Part shown: positions 11,906-26,547 of the stretch, piece by piece
Layout of the letters: every line of letters starts with the position of its first letter
Numbering within the stretch: position 1 is the stretch's first letter
NCBI GenBank assembly: GCA_029783825.1
Contig: JAREIK010003420.1
Coordinates: forward strand, 46,662-110,661
Direction of reading: 5' to 3'
DNA length: 64,000 nt
Source: Sapria himalayana
Lineage: Eukaryota > Streptophyta > Magnoliopsida > Malpighiales > Rafflesiaceae
Translations under genes and position numbers: made by a program
Notes under the pieces: generated by a model
The model's database searches: none
What the model was told of the DNA's origin: nothing
What the model saw: the letters and a program-made list of their open reading frames with translations, nothing else

Positions 11906-12445
11906 CAATGATTAAAACCTTTTATACATTTGAATATGATTCATTCACACCTTTTTGGGTATTATAAGCTTGTATACATAACTCATTTAATATAAAAAGA
12001 AAGAAATGATACTTTTCATATCCATGGGGATATAAAAAAAGGCTTAGACATGCCAATAAAATAAATTTTTTGATTATTGATTGAAAGAGAGCGCATACTT
12101 CTTGACCTGCTAAAACTGCCCAGGGGCTAGTTTGTTCTAATAGGCTACAAGGTGGTTATTTTTTTAGAGGTGAACTATGTTTTAAAAAAATTGCTTCGAG
12201 TGTGTGCATGAGAGATATTTTATAAGAAATTACAATAATCAATATAAATAGCATCCTCAACAACTAGCTATTTCAACACATAGGGGTACAAATATGGTTT
12301 AGTCTGTTAGCGTACATGAGTCAAATTACCTTTGATAGCCCAGTGATTCAACATCAAATATGATGAGATATAATAGAGATAAAGTAAAAGCTCCAATTAT
12401 TTTGGTTAGAGCTTTAGCAATGATTCTAGAGTTGAGAGAGAAACA
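11906..12445. other. unique non-satellite DNA, unrecognised
   Basis: About 540 bp of moderately AT-rich unique sequence between the minisatellite and the point where satellite resumes (TTATTCAGTATAC, 12462 onward). I see no ORF, no terminal inverted repeat and no target duplication that would define an element. It may be part of the same insertion as the preceding 1.7 kb. Confidence 0.6.
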
Positions 12446-13689
12446 AAATAAATTATTTTAATTATTCAGTATACTTTTAATTATTATTTTAATTATTTAT
12501 CAATTTATTTTCTTAGAAATATTAATTACAAAATAAATTATTAGTGAGACAGATCTAATTTAAATAAAACCAGTATATCCTACATAATAAAGAATAAATC
12601 TCATTATTTTTCATTTTAATTTTAAATATTCAAATTTAATTTTTTATTTGTTTATTTTTATATAAATATTAATTACAAAATAAATTATGAGTTACACAAA
12701 TATAATTTATATAAATTATTTTTCATCAAAATAATATAGATGCAGTTTTTAAAAGAAAAAAAAATTTCAAAACAAAAAATTATTATATAGTAATAGATTT
12801 TGCTTTGCTTCTGAATCATTTTAGGTTTTGTAATTATATTATAATTGATATCTATCTTATTAATAATAGATTATTAATTTATTTTTTGATCATTATTAGA
12901 ATATTTATCAATAAAATAGTTTATATTGAATTTATATGATATATAAATATAATTATTATTATAACTAAATATTGAATTCACTTTTAAAAAAAATTTAAAA
13001 ATTATTATATTTTCAAAGGTTATAGCCTTAAAAAATGAGAAAAAATAATAAATAAAAATTTTATGTTATTTTATTTTTTAAATAAAATCTATAAACCACT
13101 AAATGCATACACAGTTATATCAGTAAACTCCTAATCCCCGTAATGCTTAAATACATAAACCATTATACCGATATACTAACTTAATAATTAATAAATTGAA
13201 TTTTATTTCAATTTATTATTATTTTAAATATTCATTTTAATTATTTATTTGTTTATTTTTATAGAAATTTTTATTACAAAATAAATTATGAGTGCGACAC
13301 ATATAATTTAAATAATTTATTTTTAATCAATATATATATATATACACTTTTAAAAGAAGTATAAAAGAAGTATAATTAAAAATTAAAATTTATTATCAAC
13401 TAATATATTTTACTTTAATTTTGATCAATTTGGGTTTTGTAAATATTTTTTAATTAATATCTATCTTATTATAAATAGTTTATTAAATTAATTTTTGATC
13501 ATTATTATAATATCTATCAATAAAATTGTTTATATTTATTTTATCTGATAGAGAATTATTAAAAATATTATAACTAAATATCGAATTCAAATTTCAAAAA
13601 ATTTTAAATATCATTAAATTTTCAATGGTTATAACATTTGAAAATGACAAAAAATTACACATTTTTTTTGTTATTTTATTGTTTAAATA

Positions 13690-13777
13690 AAACCTATAAA
13701 TCACTAAATGCCTAAAAACATAAATCGCTAAACTCCTAAACGACAAAAACTCAAAATATTTAAACCTTTAAACTAGT
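13690..13777 (+). repeat. 8-bp periodic telomere-like block (type example 2)
   Basis: Eleven units in exact 8-bp register, from AAACCTAT at 13690 to AAACTAGT at 13770. It is about 5.4 kb from type example 1 and differs at many positions, yet keeps the same unit length and unit number. Indels that would break the register are absent. Confidence 0.92.
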
Positions 13778-14353
13778 ATACATTAATAATAAATCATAAA
13801 TCTCATTTTAATTTTTATTCAGTATAATTTTAAATTTTTACTTTAATTATTTATTAGTTTATTTTTATAGAAATATTAATTACAAAATAAATTATTAGTG
13901 AGATAGATATAACTTAAATTAAACTAGTATAGCATAAATAAAAATAATAAATCTCATTTTTTTTTCATTATGGTTTTTAATATTCATTTTAATTATTAAT
14001 TTTTTATTTTTATATAAATATTAATTAAAAAATAAATTATGAGTTAGACAAATATAATTTATGTAAATTATTTTTAATCAAAAAAATATAGATAAACTTT
14101 TTAAAATAAAAAAAAATTCAAAACAAAAAATTATTATATAGTAATATATTTTACTTTGCATATGAATCATTTTATGTTTTGTAATTAAATTTTAATTGAT
14201 ATCTATTTTATTAATAATAGATTATTAATTTATTTTTTGATCATTATTAGAATATTTATCACTAAAATTATTTATTTTGAAATATGATATATAAATATAT
14301 TGATTATTATAACTAAATATTGAATTCACTTTTGAAAAAAATTAAAAATTATT

Positions 14354-14385
14354 ATATTTTCAAAGGTTATAACCTTTGAAAATAT
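14354..14385. repeat. 32-bp perfect palindrome (satellite landmark)
   Basis: Perfect dyad with half-site ATATTTTCAAAGGTTA, centred between 14369 and 14370. The outer two bases differ from the 7050 copy but are compensated on the other arm, so symmetry is kept. Confidence 0.95.
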
Positions 14386-17300
14386 CAAAAAATAATAAAA
14401 ATAAATGTTTTGTTATTTTATTTTTTAAATAAAACCAATAAACCACTAAATGCATAAACAATTAAATCAATAAAGACCTAAACCCCATAATACCTATATA
14501 CATAAACCATTAAACTGCTATATAATACATAATAATTAATAAATTTAATTTTAATTTCTATTTATTATAGTCTATAGATTCAGTTTAATTATTTAATAGT
14601 TTATTTTTATAGAAATATTTATTATAAAATAAATTATGAGTGTGACAAATATAATTTAAATAATTTAATTTTAATCAAAAAAAATATATACACTTATAAA
14701 AGAAGTAAAAATTTAAAAATTAAAAATTATTATCTAGTAATATATTTTACTTTAATTTTGAATCAATTTGGGTTTTCTAAATATTTTTTAATTAATATAT
14801 ATCTTATTATTAGTAGTTTATTAATTTAATTTTTGATCATTATTATAATATCTATCAATAAAATTATTTATATTGAATTTATATCATATATAATTACTAA
14901 TATTATTATAACTAAATATTGTATTCATATTTCAAAAAATTTTAAATATTATTATATTTTCAAAGGTTATAACCTATGAAAATGAGAAAAAATTACAAAT
15001 TTTTTTTGTTATTTTATTGATTAAATAAAAACTATAAACCACTAAATGCCTAAAAACCAAAATCGCTAAACTCTTAAAAAACAAAACCTCTAAATACTTA
15101 AACCATTAAAATAGTATACAATAATAATAAATCATAAATATCATTTTAATTTTTATTCAGTATAATTTTAAATTTTTATTTTAATTAATTTTCAGTTTAT
15201 TTTTATAAAAATATTAAATACAAAATAAATTATTAGTAAAACTGAACTAATTTAAATTAGACCGGTATACCCTAAATAATAAATAATAAATTTAAATTTT
15301 TAAATTATAATTTTAAATATTCATTTTAATTATTTATTTGTTTATTTTTATATAAATATTATTACAAAATAATTTATGTGTTATGCAAATATAATTTATA
15401 TAAATTATTTTTCATCAAAAAATTATAGACAAACTTTTTAAAAGAAAAAAAAATTTCAAAACAAAAAAATTATTATATAGTAATATATTTTGCTTTGCTT
15501 CTGAATCATTTTATGATTTGTAAATATATTTTAATTGATATCTATCTTATTAATAATAGATTATTAAGTTATTTTTTCATTAGTATTAGAATATTTATCT
15601 AAAAAAATGTTTATATTGAATTTATATGATATATAAAAATAATGATTATTATAACTAAATATTATATTCACTTTTGAAAAAAATTTTAAAATTATTATAT
15701 TTTCAAAGGTTATAACCTTTGAAAATGTGAAAAAATAAAAAAGAATATTTTTTCTTTGTTATTCTATTGTTTAAATAAAATCTATACACCTCTAAATGCC
15801 AAAGCATTTAGATCACTAAACTATAAAATCCCGATACCCCTATATAGATAATCCTTTAAACTGGTATACCCTAAATAAAAATTAATAAATTTCATTTTTA
15901 TTTGTTTTCATTATAATTTAAAAAATTTATTTTGATTGTTTAGTTTTTTATTTTTATATATGCATTAATTATATATAAATTATAAGTTAAAAATATAATT
16001 TATAAAAATTATTTTTCATCAAAAAATTGATAAGCTTATAAAAAGAATAAAAAATTAAAAACAAATAATTATTATTTAGTAATATATTTTGCTTTGATTT
16101 TGAATCATTTTAGGTTTTGATATTCTATTTTAAGTAATATGAATCTTATTCATAATAGATTTTTAATTTATTTTTTGATAATTATTAGAATATCTATCAA
16201 TAAAATTGTTTATATTGAATTTATATGATATATAATTATAATTATTATTATAAATAAATGCTTACTTACTTAAATTAGTAAGCTCATAAACCCTGAAACC
16301 CATAAATACATAAACATTTTAACATCTATATACTACTTAATAAATAATAAATCTCATTTTTATTTCTATTTATTATAATTTTAAATATTCATTTTGATTC
16401 TTTATAGTTTAATTATTTAGAAAAATTAATTACAAAATAAATTTCTAGTATGACAAATATTATTTAACTAATTTATTTTTAATCATAAAAAATATAAGCT
16501 TATAAAAAGAAGGAAAAATTTAAAAATTAAATATTATTATTTAGTAATATATTTTAATTTGATTTTGAATCATTTTGTGTTATGTAAATATATTTTAATT
16601 AATATTTATATTATTAATAATAGTTTATTAATTTAATTTTTGATTATTATTAAACTATCTATCATTAAAATTATTTATATTTAATTTATATGATATATAA
16701 TTAGTAAGATTAATATAATTATAAATGGTATTCATATTTCAAAAAATTTTAAAAATTATTTTATTTTTAAAGGTTTTAAACTTTGAAAATCTGAAAAAAT
16801 GTAAAAAAGAATTTTTTATTTTTATTATATAAATAAAACCTATAAACCACTAAATACCTAAAAACATAAATTGATAAACTTCTAAATGACAAAACTCCTA
16901 AATAATAAAACCATTAAACCGGGATACCACATATAATAAATCATAAATCTCATTTTAATTTGTATTCATTATAATTTTAAATATTCATTTTAATTAATTA
17001 TTAGTTAATATTTACTAGAAATATTAATTACAAAATAAATAATAGGCGAGACAACTTTAATTTTAATAATTTATATTTATTCAAAGAAAAAATATAAGCT
17101 TATAAAAAGATGTAAGAATTTAAAAATAAAAAATTATTATTTAGTAATATATTTTACTTTGATTTTGAATCATTATATATAAGTTTTGCAATTATATTTT
17201 AATTGCTATCAATCTTATTAAGAATAGTTTATTAATTTATTATTTGATCAATTTTATAATATCTAACAATAAAATTACTTATATTGAATTTAAATGTCAT

Positions 17301-20300
17301 ATAATTATTAAGATTATTATAACTAAATATTATATTTACATTTGAAAAAAATTTAAAAATTATTATATTTTGAAAGATTATAACCTTCAAAAATGATAAA
17401 AAATAACAAAATTTTTTTTATTATTATTTTATTATTTAAATATAACTTATATACCACTAAATGCCTAAACATTTAAATCTCTAATATCCTAAAGCCCTAA
17501 ACCCCCTAAATACTCAAACCATTAAACCTATATAACCTAAATAATAAGTAATAAATCTCATTTTTATTTGTATTCATTATAATTTTAAATATTCATTTTA
17601 ATTATTTTTTAGTTAATTTATATAGAAATATTAATTACAAAATAAAAATGAGTGATACATATATAATTTAAATAAATTATTTTTTATTAAAAAAAATATA
17701 AGCTTATAAAAAGAACAAAATTTCAAAATTTTAAAATTTTATTTAGTAATATAATTTACTTTGATTTTGAATTATTTTGGGTTTTGCAAATATATTTTAA
17801 TTAATATCTATCTTATTAATAATAGTTTATTAATTTATTTTTTGATCATCGAAATAATATATATTAATAATATTTTTTTGTTGAATTCACATCAAATATA
17901 ATTATTATGATTATTATAACTAAGTATTGTATTCAGATTTTAAAACTATTAAAAAATTATTATATTTTTAAAGGTTATAACCTTTGAAAATCACGAAATT
18001 TCATAAAAATAAATTTTTTGTTATTTCATTGGTTAAATAAAACCTATAAACATTTAAATGTGTAAACATATAAATCAATATACTCATTATCCCCAAAACC
18101 ACAATAAACATAAACCATTAAATAGGTATACCCGAAATAATAAATAATAAATCTCATTTTTATTAGTATTCATTATAATTTTATATATACATTTTAATTA
18201 ATTATTAGTTTATTTTTATAGAAATATAAATTAAAAAATAAATTAATAGCTTGACAAATATAATTTAAATAATTTATTTTTCATCAAAAAATATTTAAGC
18301 TTATAAATGGATACAAAAATTTAAAAAATTAAAATTAATATTTAGTAAAATATTTCACTTTGATTTTGAATCATTTTAGGTTTTGTAAATATATTTTAAA
18401 CAATATTTATCTTATTAATAATTGTTTATTAATCTTTTGTATGATCATTATTATAATATATATCAATATAATTGTTTATATTGAATTTATATGATATATA
18501 ATTATTAAGATTATCATAACTATATATAGTATTCACATTTAAAAGAAATTTAAAAATTGTTATAGTTTCTAAGGTTAAAAAAGAGAACAAATAACAAAAA
18601 AATTTTTTTTTGTTATTTTATTTTTTTAAAAAAACCTATGAACTACTAAATGCCTAAACATTTATATCACTAAATTCTTAAATCCCAAAACTCCTAAATA
18701 TAGAATATTTAAACCTGTAAATTTTATCTTATTAATAATAATTTTATTTAATATCTATCTTATTAATATATTTTACTTTGATATTGACTCATTTTAGGTT
18801 TTGCTAATAAATTTTATTTAATATCTATCTTATTAATAATAGTATATTAATTTATTTTATTATTGTCATCATAATATCTATAAAAAATTATTTATATTGA
18901 ATTTACATAATATATAATTATTTAGATTATTATAACAAAATAATATTTTCATATTTTAAAAAAATTTAAAAATTATTAAGTTTTTAAAGATTATAATCTT
19001 TAAAGATAAGAAAAAATAAAAAAATAAATTTTTTGTTATTAGATTTTTTAAATAAAATTTATAAACCACAAAATACCTAAATTCTTAATGACTAAACTCC
19101 TAAACCCCGAAGCCCATATATACAAAAGCCTTTAAATTAGTATACTCTAAATAATAAATAATAAATCTCATTTTTATTAGTATTCATTATAATTATAAAT
19201 TTTCATTTTAATTATTTATCAGTTTATTTTTATAGAAATATTAATTACAAAATAAATTATTAGTGAGACAGATAATTTAAATATATTATTTGTTATGAAA
19301 AAAAAATAAGCTTATAAAAATAAACAAAATTTCAAAAATTTAAAATTTTATTTAGTAATATAATTTACTTTGATTTTGAAAAATTTTGGGTTCTACAAAT
19401 ATATTTTAATTAATATCTATCTTATTAATAATAGTTTATTAATTTATTTTTCGATCATTATAATAATATATATTAATAAAATTTTTTATATTAAATTTAC
19501 ATCAAAAATAATTATTAAGATTATTATAACTAAGTATTGCATTCATATTTTAGAAAGATTAAAAAATTATTATATTTTCAAAGGTAATAACCTTTGAAAA
19601 TCACAAAAATTCATAAAAATAATTTTTTTTTATTTCTTTGATTAAATAAAGCCTATAAAAACCTAAATGTGCAAACATATAAATCAATAAACTTCTTAGC
19701 CCCAAAACCAAAAAAATCATAAACCATTAAATAGGTATACCCTAAATAATAAAATATAAATCTCTTTTTATTAGTATTCATTATAATTTTAAATATTCAT
19801 TTTAATTATTTATCAATTTATTTTTATAGAAATATTAATTACAAAATAAATTATTAGTGAGACAGATATAATTTAAATAATTTATTTTTCATCAAAAAAA
19901 ATATATATGCTTATAAAATGAGGCAAAATTGGTAAAATAAAAAATTATTATTTAGTAATATATCTTATTTTGATTTTGAATCATTTTAGATTATACAATT
20001 ATATTTTAATTTATATCATTCTTATTAATACTAGTTTATTAATTTATTTATTAATCATTATTATAATATCTATTAATAAACTTATTTATATTTAGTTTAC
20101 ATTACATATAATTATTAAGATTATTATAACTAAATATTATATTCACATTTAAAAAAATTTAAAATTATTATATTTTCAAAGGTTACAACCTTCAAAAATT
20201 AAAAAAATTCAAAAATTTAAATTTTTTGTTTTTTAATTCTTTAGATAATAACTATAAATCATTGAAGGTCTAAACACTTAAATCACTTAACTCCTAAACC

Positions 20301-21815
20301 CAATAACACCTAAATACTTAAACCATTAAACCAGTATATCTTGAATAATAAATAATAAATCTCAATTTTATTTGTATTCATTATAATTTTAAATTATTAT
20401 TTTAATTATTTATTAGTTTATTATTATAGAATTATAAATTAAAAAATAAATTATTAGTAAGATAAATTAATTTAAATAATTTATTTATAATAACAAAAAT
20501 ATAAAGTAATAAAAAAAGCAAAACATTAAAAAATTTATTATTAAGTAATATATTTTTCTTTGATTTTGAATAAATTTAGATTTTGCAAATATATTTTAAA
20601 TAATATCTATCTAATTAATAATAGTTTATTAAATTTTTTTTGATCATTATTATAATATCTAGCAATGTAATTATTTATATTGAATTTAAATGACTTATAA
20701 TTCTTAAGATTATCATAACTAAATATTATATTTACATTTGAAAAAAATTTAAAAATTATTATATTTTCAAAGGTTATAACCTTCAAAAATTAAAAAAATA
20801 ATAAAAATAATTTTTTTGTTATATCATTGCTTAAATAAAACTTATAAACCACTAAATGCCTAAAAACTTAAACCTCTAAGCTTCTAAACACAAAAGCCCC
20901 TAAATATTTAAACCTTTAAACACTTAAACCATAAATATAATTTAAATAATTTATTAAAATATTAATTACAAAATAAATTATGAGTGATACAAATATAATT
21001 TAAATAATTTATTTTTCATCAAAAAAAATATAAGCTTATAAAAAGAAGCAAAAACTAAAAAAAATTTATTATTAGGTAATAGATTTTACTTAGATTTTGA
21101 ATATTTTTATGTTTTGAAATATTATTTTAATTTATATCTATCATATTAATAATAGCATATTAATTTATTTTTTTATAATTGATATCATATCTATCAATAA
21201 AATTGTTTATATTTAGTTTATTTTATATATAATTATAATGATTATTATTACAAAATATTTTATTCGCATTTTTAAAAAATTTTAAAATTATTATATTTTC
21301 AAAGGTTATAACCTTTGAAAATGTGAAAAAATATCAAAAATAATTTATTTGTTATTTCATTGTTTAAATAAATCTATAAACCACTAAATGCCTACAAACA
21401 TAAATCGCTAAAGTCATAAACCAAAAAACCTCCAAATACTTAAAATATTAAACTGGTATACATTAATAATAATTCTTAAATCTCATTTTAATTTTTATTC
21501 AGTATAATTTTAAATTTTTATTTTAAATATTTATCAGTTTATTTTTATAGAAATATTAATTACAAAATAAATTATTAGTGAGACAGATCTAATTTAAATT
21601 AGACTGGTATACCGAAAATAATAAAGAATAAATCTCAATATTATTTTTTTCATTATAATTTTAAATATTCATTTTAATTATTTATTTTTTTATTTTTATA
21701 TAAATATTAATTAAAAAATAAATTATGAGTTAGACAAACATAATTTATATAAATTAATTTTCATCAACAAATATGGATAAATTTTTTAAAAGAAAAAAAA
21801 ATTTCAAAACAACAA

Positions 21816-22004
21816 ATTATTATATAGTAATATATTCATGATTACTATCTTATTAATAATAAATTAATAATAGATATCTATTAATAATAAACTTTTTAAT
21901 AATATTATTAATAAGATATTAATAATAAATTAATAATATTATGTATTAATAATATATTCAAGATTATTATATAGTAATATATTCATGATTATTATCTTAT
22001 TAAT
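21816..22004. repeat. local duplication with TTAATAATA-rich core
   Basis: A 42-bp stretch beginning ATTATTATATAGTAATATA at 21816 recurs at 21963 with one mismatch. Between the copies lie many TTAATAAT and ATTATTAA words, several of them self-complementary. Neighbouring monomers lack this ~150-bp addition, so it arose locally, perhaps by replication slippage at a hairpin. Confidence 0.85.
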
Positions 22005-23682
22005 CAACTTTTTTAAAATAAATTAATTAAAAAATTTTAATGATTTCTTCTGAATCATTTCAGGTTTTTTTATTATATTTTAATTGATATCTATCTTATT
22101 AATAATAGATTATTAATTTATTTTTTGATCATTTTTAGAATTTATATCAATAATATTGTTTATATTGAATGTATATGATATATAAATATAATGATTATTA
22201 TAACTAAATATTGAATTAATATTTGAAAAAAATTTAAAAATTATTATATTTTATAATATTATAACCTTTTAAAATATTAAAAAATAATAAAAATAAATAT
22301 TTTGTTATTTTAATTTTTAAATAAAACCTATAAACCACTAAATGCATACACAGTAAAATTAGTAAACTCCTAAGGACGGTAATGCCTAAATACATAAACC
22401 ATTAAACTGATATATACTACCTAATAATTAAGAAATCTAATATTTATTTCAATTTTTTATTATTTTAAATATTCACTTTAATTATTTATAAGTTTATTTT
22501 ATATAAATATTTATTACAAAATAAATTATGAGTGCAACAAATATAATTTAAATAATTTATTTTTTATCATAAAATATATATACGCTTATAAAAGAAGTAA
22601 AATTTTTAAAATTTAAAATTATTATCTAGTAATATATTTTACTTTAATTTTGAATCAATTTGGGTTTTGTAAATATTTTTTAATTAATATCTATCTTTTT
22701 ATTAATAGTTTATTAATTTAATTTTTGATCAATATTATATTATATATAAATTAAATTGTTTATATTGAATTTATATGATATATTATTATTAATATTATTA
22801 AAACTAAATATTGTATTCACATTTCAAAAAATTGTAGATATTATTATATTTTCAAATGTTATAACCTATAAAAATGAAAACAAATTATAGAAAATTATTT
22901 TGTTATTTTAATTTTTTATATAAAACCTATAAACCACTAAAAGCCTAATAACATAAATTGCTAAACTCCTAACGACAAAACCTCTAAATACTTAAATTAT
23001 TAAACTGGTATACATTAATAATAAATCTTCAATCTCATTTTAATTTATATTCAGTATAATTTAAAATTTTTATTTTAATTATTTATCAGTTTATTTTTAT
23101 AGAAATATTAATTACGAAATAAATTATTAGTTAGACGGATCTAATTTAAATTAAACTGGTATCCCTAAATAATAAATAATAAATCTCATTTTTTTTCATT
23201 ATATTTTTAAATATTCATTTTAATTATTTATTTGTTTATTTATATATAAATATAAATTACAAAGTAAATTATGAGTTAGACAAATAAAATTTATATAAAT
23301 TATTTTTCATTAAAATAATATAGATAAAATTATTAAAAGAATAAAAAATTCAAAAACAAAAAATTATTATTTAGTAATATATTTTTCTTTGCTTATGAAT
23401 CATTTTAAGTTTTGTAATTGTATTTTAATTAATATCTATCTTATTATTAATGGATTATTAATTTATTTTTTGATTATTATTAGAATATTTATCAATAAAA
23501 TTGTTTATATTTAATTTATATAATATATACATATAATGATTAGTATAACTAAATCTTGTATTCACATTTGAAAAAAATTTATAAATTATTATATTTTCAA
23601 AGGTTTTAACCTTTGAAAATATTAAAAAATAAAAAAAATAATTTTTTTGTTATTTTATTTTTTAAATAAGACCTATAAACCA

Positions 23683-23690
23683 CTCATTGC
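23683..23690. repeat. left target-site duplication of hAT-A
   Basis: CTCATTGC, matching six of eight bases of the right copy CTAAATGC. The unoccupied satellite reads ACCACTAAATGCAT here, so CTAAATGC is the original target and the left copy has two substitutions. Eight bases is the standard hAT duplication length. Confidence 0.8.
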
Positions 23691-23880
23691 TAGGGGTACT
23701 CATGGGACGGAATGGGATGGGGATTACAAATCTCCAGTCCCTTCCCACAGTTTGGAGATTTTTTTTTGAAGATTCAGACCCGTCCCATAGGTTGAAAATA
23801 TCTGGACGGGACGGGACGGAGATCAGATATTTTGGGTAGGATAAAATGGTTCCGGGATGGAATGGAGTTCGGACATTTTT
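23691..23880. other. hAT-A left terminal and subterminal region
   Basis: Contains the inverted terminal repeat and at least six GGGACGG, GGGATGG or complementary CCCGTCCC-like words, in sharp compositional contrast to the AT-rich satellite beside it. By analogy with other hAT elements these would be transposase-binding sites; that is inference. Confidence 0.65.
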
Positions 23881-24657
23881 TTTAATTTATTTTTTTCAAA
23901 TAGGTCAAGTTAGTTCAAGTAGAAACCTTTTGTTGTACCATTTATCATTCCTTAGTTATATATCTTTCAAACTCAAATTGGGCCAATTTGGTTTTGTCAA
24001 ATAGGCTGAATACCGCAAACGAGTTCCATTACCTTGTCAAAAGCTTTGATGTGCAGAAAAGCATAGAAATGTTCGATAGAATGGGACCGAGTTGTGTGCA
24101 TAATTTGGTTCTTTGTTTTTTCACAAGTTGGCTTTGTTTAGCCGAGTGAAAGTTAACCATAATAGAAATACTACATTTTTTAAACAATTACTTAAAATAT
24201 TAAGGAATAGCTAAAGATGACCACGAACATTGGTAGCATCAATTACTACTAGTAATTGCTAAAATTAGGCAGCTTAATATAACAAAAAAAATAACACTAA
24301 TAACAACCATGATAATAATCATTTCAAAGGTCCACCCCAGAATAGTAATGAAAATCGAAACCTAATTAATTATCTCTTCTACAAATCCTCTCTTTTCTTC
24401 CTCCACTGTAAAAGGACAACCAAAGATGAAAATGTGTTAATCATGTAGACAAAATTTCTAAGATGAAAGAGTAATAAAAAAACAAAATATTACCTTATAA
24501 AATTTAATACACCCATTCCAAATTTAGTTGGCCAACTATAGTTGGAAGAATATTTGGATCTTGTGACCCCTCTGAAAATTGTGATTGAACAATATTTTTA
24601 TTAAATTGAATGAATAAATTAAGTAAAAGTGAAATTAAAATTTATAAGATTTGTATA

Positions 24658-26547
24658 CTAACTTGATTCATTATCATCAAGGTCTAGAACTAATTCTTCA
24701 ATTTCAATAGGTTTGTTTGATCTTCTCAACCAATCTTGTAGACATATGAGAACTTCAGCTGTAATAGGTGTTAAAGAACTCTTAAATTTATCTAAAGTTC
24801 TTTCCCTAGTGCTAAATGTAGATTCGTAGGCCATAGTAGATGCTTGGATAGAAAATACATCCCTTGCTACATTTGCCAAAGAAGGATACCTAACCTCATT
24901 TACCTTCCACCAGATTAGAAGATCAAAATAAATTCTATTTTTTTCAAGTTTGTTCTCCAAGTAACTATCCAACTCTTCCAAAGCTGCAACATCTTGTTCT
25001 TTCTCCAATTCAACAAAAAAATCATCAACATAAGTATTAGCACCATCAAAGAAATCATCATTTTTGTTCAACACAGTAGAAGAGAAATCATCTTCTTTTG
25101 ATTCATATTCATTTAAATCTTTATAATTATCCATCATCTCATTTAAAGCATTTATAACCTTTTTCACCAAATTTTTAGCCAATTCCTCTCCATAATGCTA
25201 AGTGTACATAACCTTGAGATATTTTAGATTATATCTAGGATCCAACACTACCGCTACAAAAAGCATAATATTTGTTGACTAAAGAGAACCCCAATATTTG
25301 TTTAATTTATGCCTCATTTTCATACCCATTTCAGACATCATTGTATCTCTATTATATTCATAAAGCTCAATTTTTTTTCAAAATTCAAATAATCTCAGGA
25401 AAATAAACACTAGAGGTAGAATATTATGCGCAAGATAATTTACAAGTTACCTCATAAAAAGTTTTCAAGAAACGAGCCAAAATTTTGGCGTTTGTTCAGT
25501 CTCTCTCAGTTGGAACATTTGAACCAAACTCCTTCAAAAACCTTTTGTCTTTGTCGTCCAACTTATCAAATTCTTTTTGATATTTTATATCAGTTTGTTG
25601 CATCAAATAAGTTGAATTCCATCTTGTAGGACAATCTAATTGTAATGAATATCCATATGTCAATTTTGCTTCTTCAACACATAACTTAAAGATATCTAAT
25701 CTTTTAGGACTGCTCCTCACAAATTTCACCACACCTCTAATTTTTTGAATAGCACCCTCAACTACTGCAATGCCATCTCTGACAATTAAGTTTAGGATAT
25801 GAGCACAACATCTCATATGAAAATGCTCGCCTCTCAAAGGTACAACACTTTTCTTCACAAGCCTTTTTTTCATTAGTTCAACTACAACATCATTATTTGA
25901 TGGATTGTCAACAGTAATGCTCATCAACTTTCTCAAACCCCATTCATTCATGCAAAACTCAATAGCATTTCTAATATTAACTCTAGAATGACTTTTAATT
26001 ACCCAAAAGTTCAAAAGCCTTTTATGCATATTCCATTGAGAATCAAAGGAATGAACAGTCAAACAGATATAAGACAAATTTAGAATGCTAGTCCAAGTGT
26101 CGGTAGTCAATGAAACTCTATAATAATGAGATGATATGCTATCAAATAATTTCTTCTTTTCCTTCACAAACAAAGAAAAACAATCCCTCAGTATAGAGTG
26201 CTGAGATGGAATTTTAAATTGAGGCACACTAACTTCACAAAACTCCTTAAACTCATCCCTCTCAACAAAACAAAAAGGCAATTCATCTTTTATGATCAGT
26301 TTCACCAAAGCCTCCCTAACTAGTTGTTGATCAAATTGCCAACAAGTTAATTTGTTATCCTCTAAACTAGGAATTGAAGAACCTTGACTTTATTTTACAA
26401 TGGGAATTGAAGAACCTGCCGTAACAATAGGAGGGTTCGTGAAAGGATGATAATTGGATTTACCAATACTTTGATCATTTGAGATGTGATCATCTTCAAT
26501 TTATTGTATTTTTTTTTACCGCTGGATTGTTCCATCTGCATTGCCAT
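24658..26547 (-). pseudogene. hAT-A transposase pseudogene (BED/RICESLEEPER class)
   Basis: Reads on the minus strand from a possible start at 26547 (MAMQMEQSSG), after which a frameshift is needed. The longest open pieces are 26308-25496 (270 residues) and 25182-24658 (174 residues). Piece one carries the first catalytic aspartate in TTDTWTS (about residue 70), the second in TVDNPSNND (about 134), CAHILNLIV (about 168) and the RWNSTY motif (about 229). Between the pieces, broken frames still give FVAVVLDPRY and then an in-frame TAG near 25201. Piece two holds the C-terminal hAT dimerisation region (about residues 65-155), but reads YESTFSTRER where the family usually has SESAFSTGGR. I find no N-terminal BED finger, which appears deleted. 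Several frameshifts and stops make a functional product very unlikely. Confidence 0.87.

Larger units (their letters stand above)
12446..23682 (+). repeat. AT-rich ~595-bp satellite array, plus orientation
   Basis: About nineteen monomers between the unique insertion and hAT-A. Variant order is readable: a GGATTATCT-type unit (complement ATAGATAATCC, 15847), a TTACTTACTTAAAT unit (16262), a CATATAATAAATC unit with ATGGTATTC (16726, 16925), then a CTATATAACC unit (17529). The same order recurs about 21.4 kb downstream (37.1-38.95 kb, partly deleted) and in complement at 2.4-3.9 kb. No gene is present; ORFs such as 19370-19597 are repeat translations. Confidence 0.93.
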
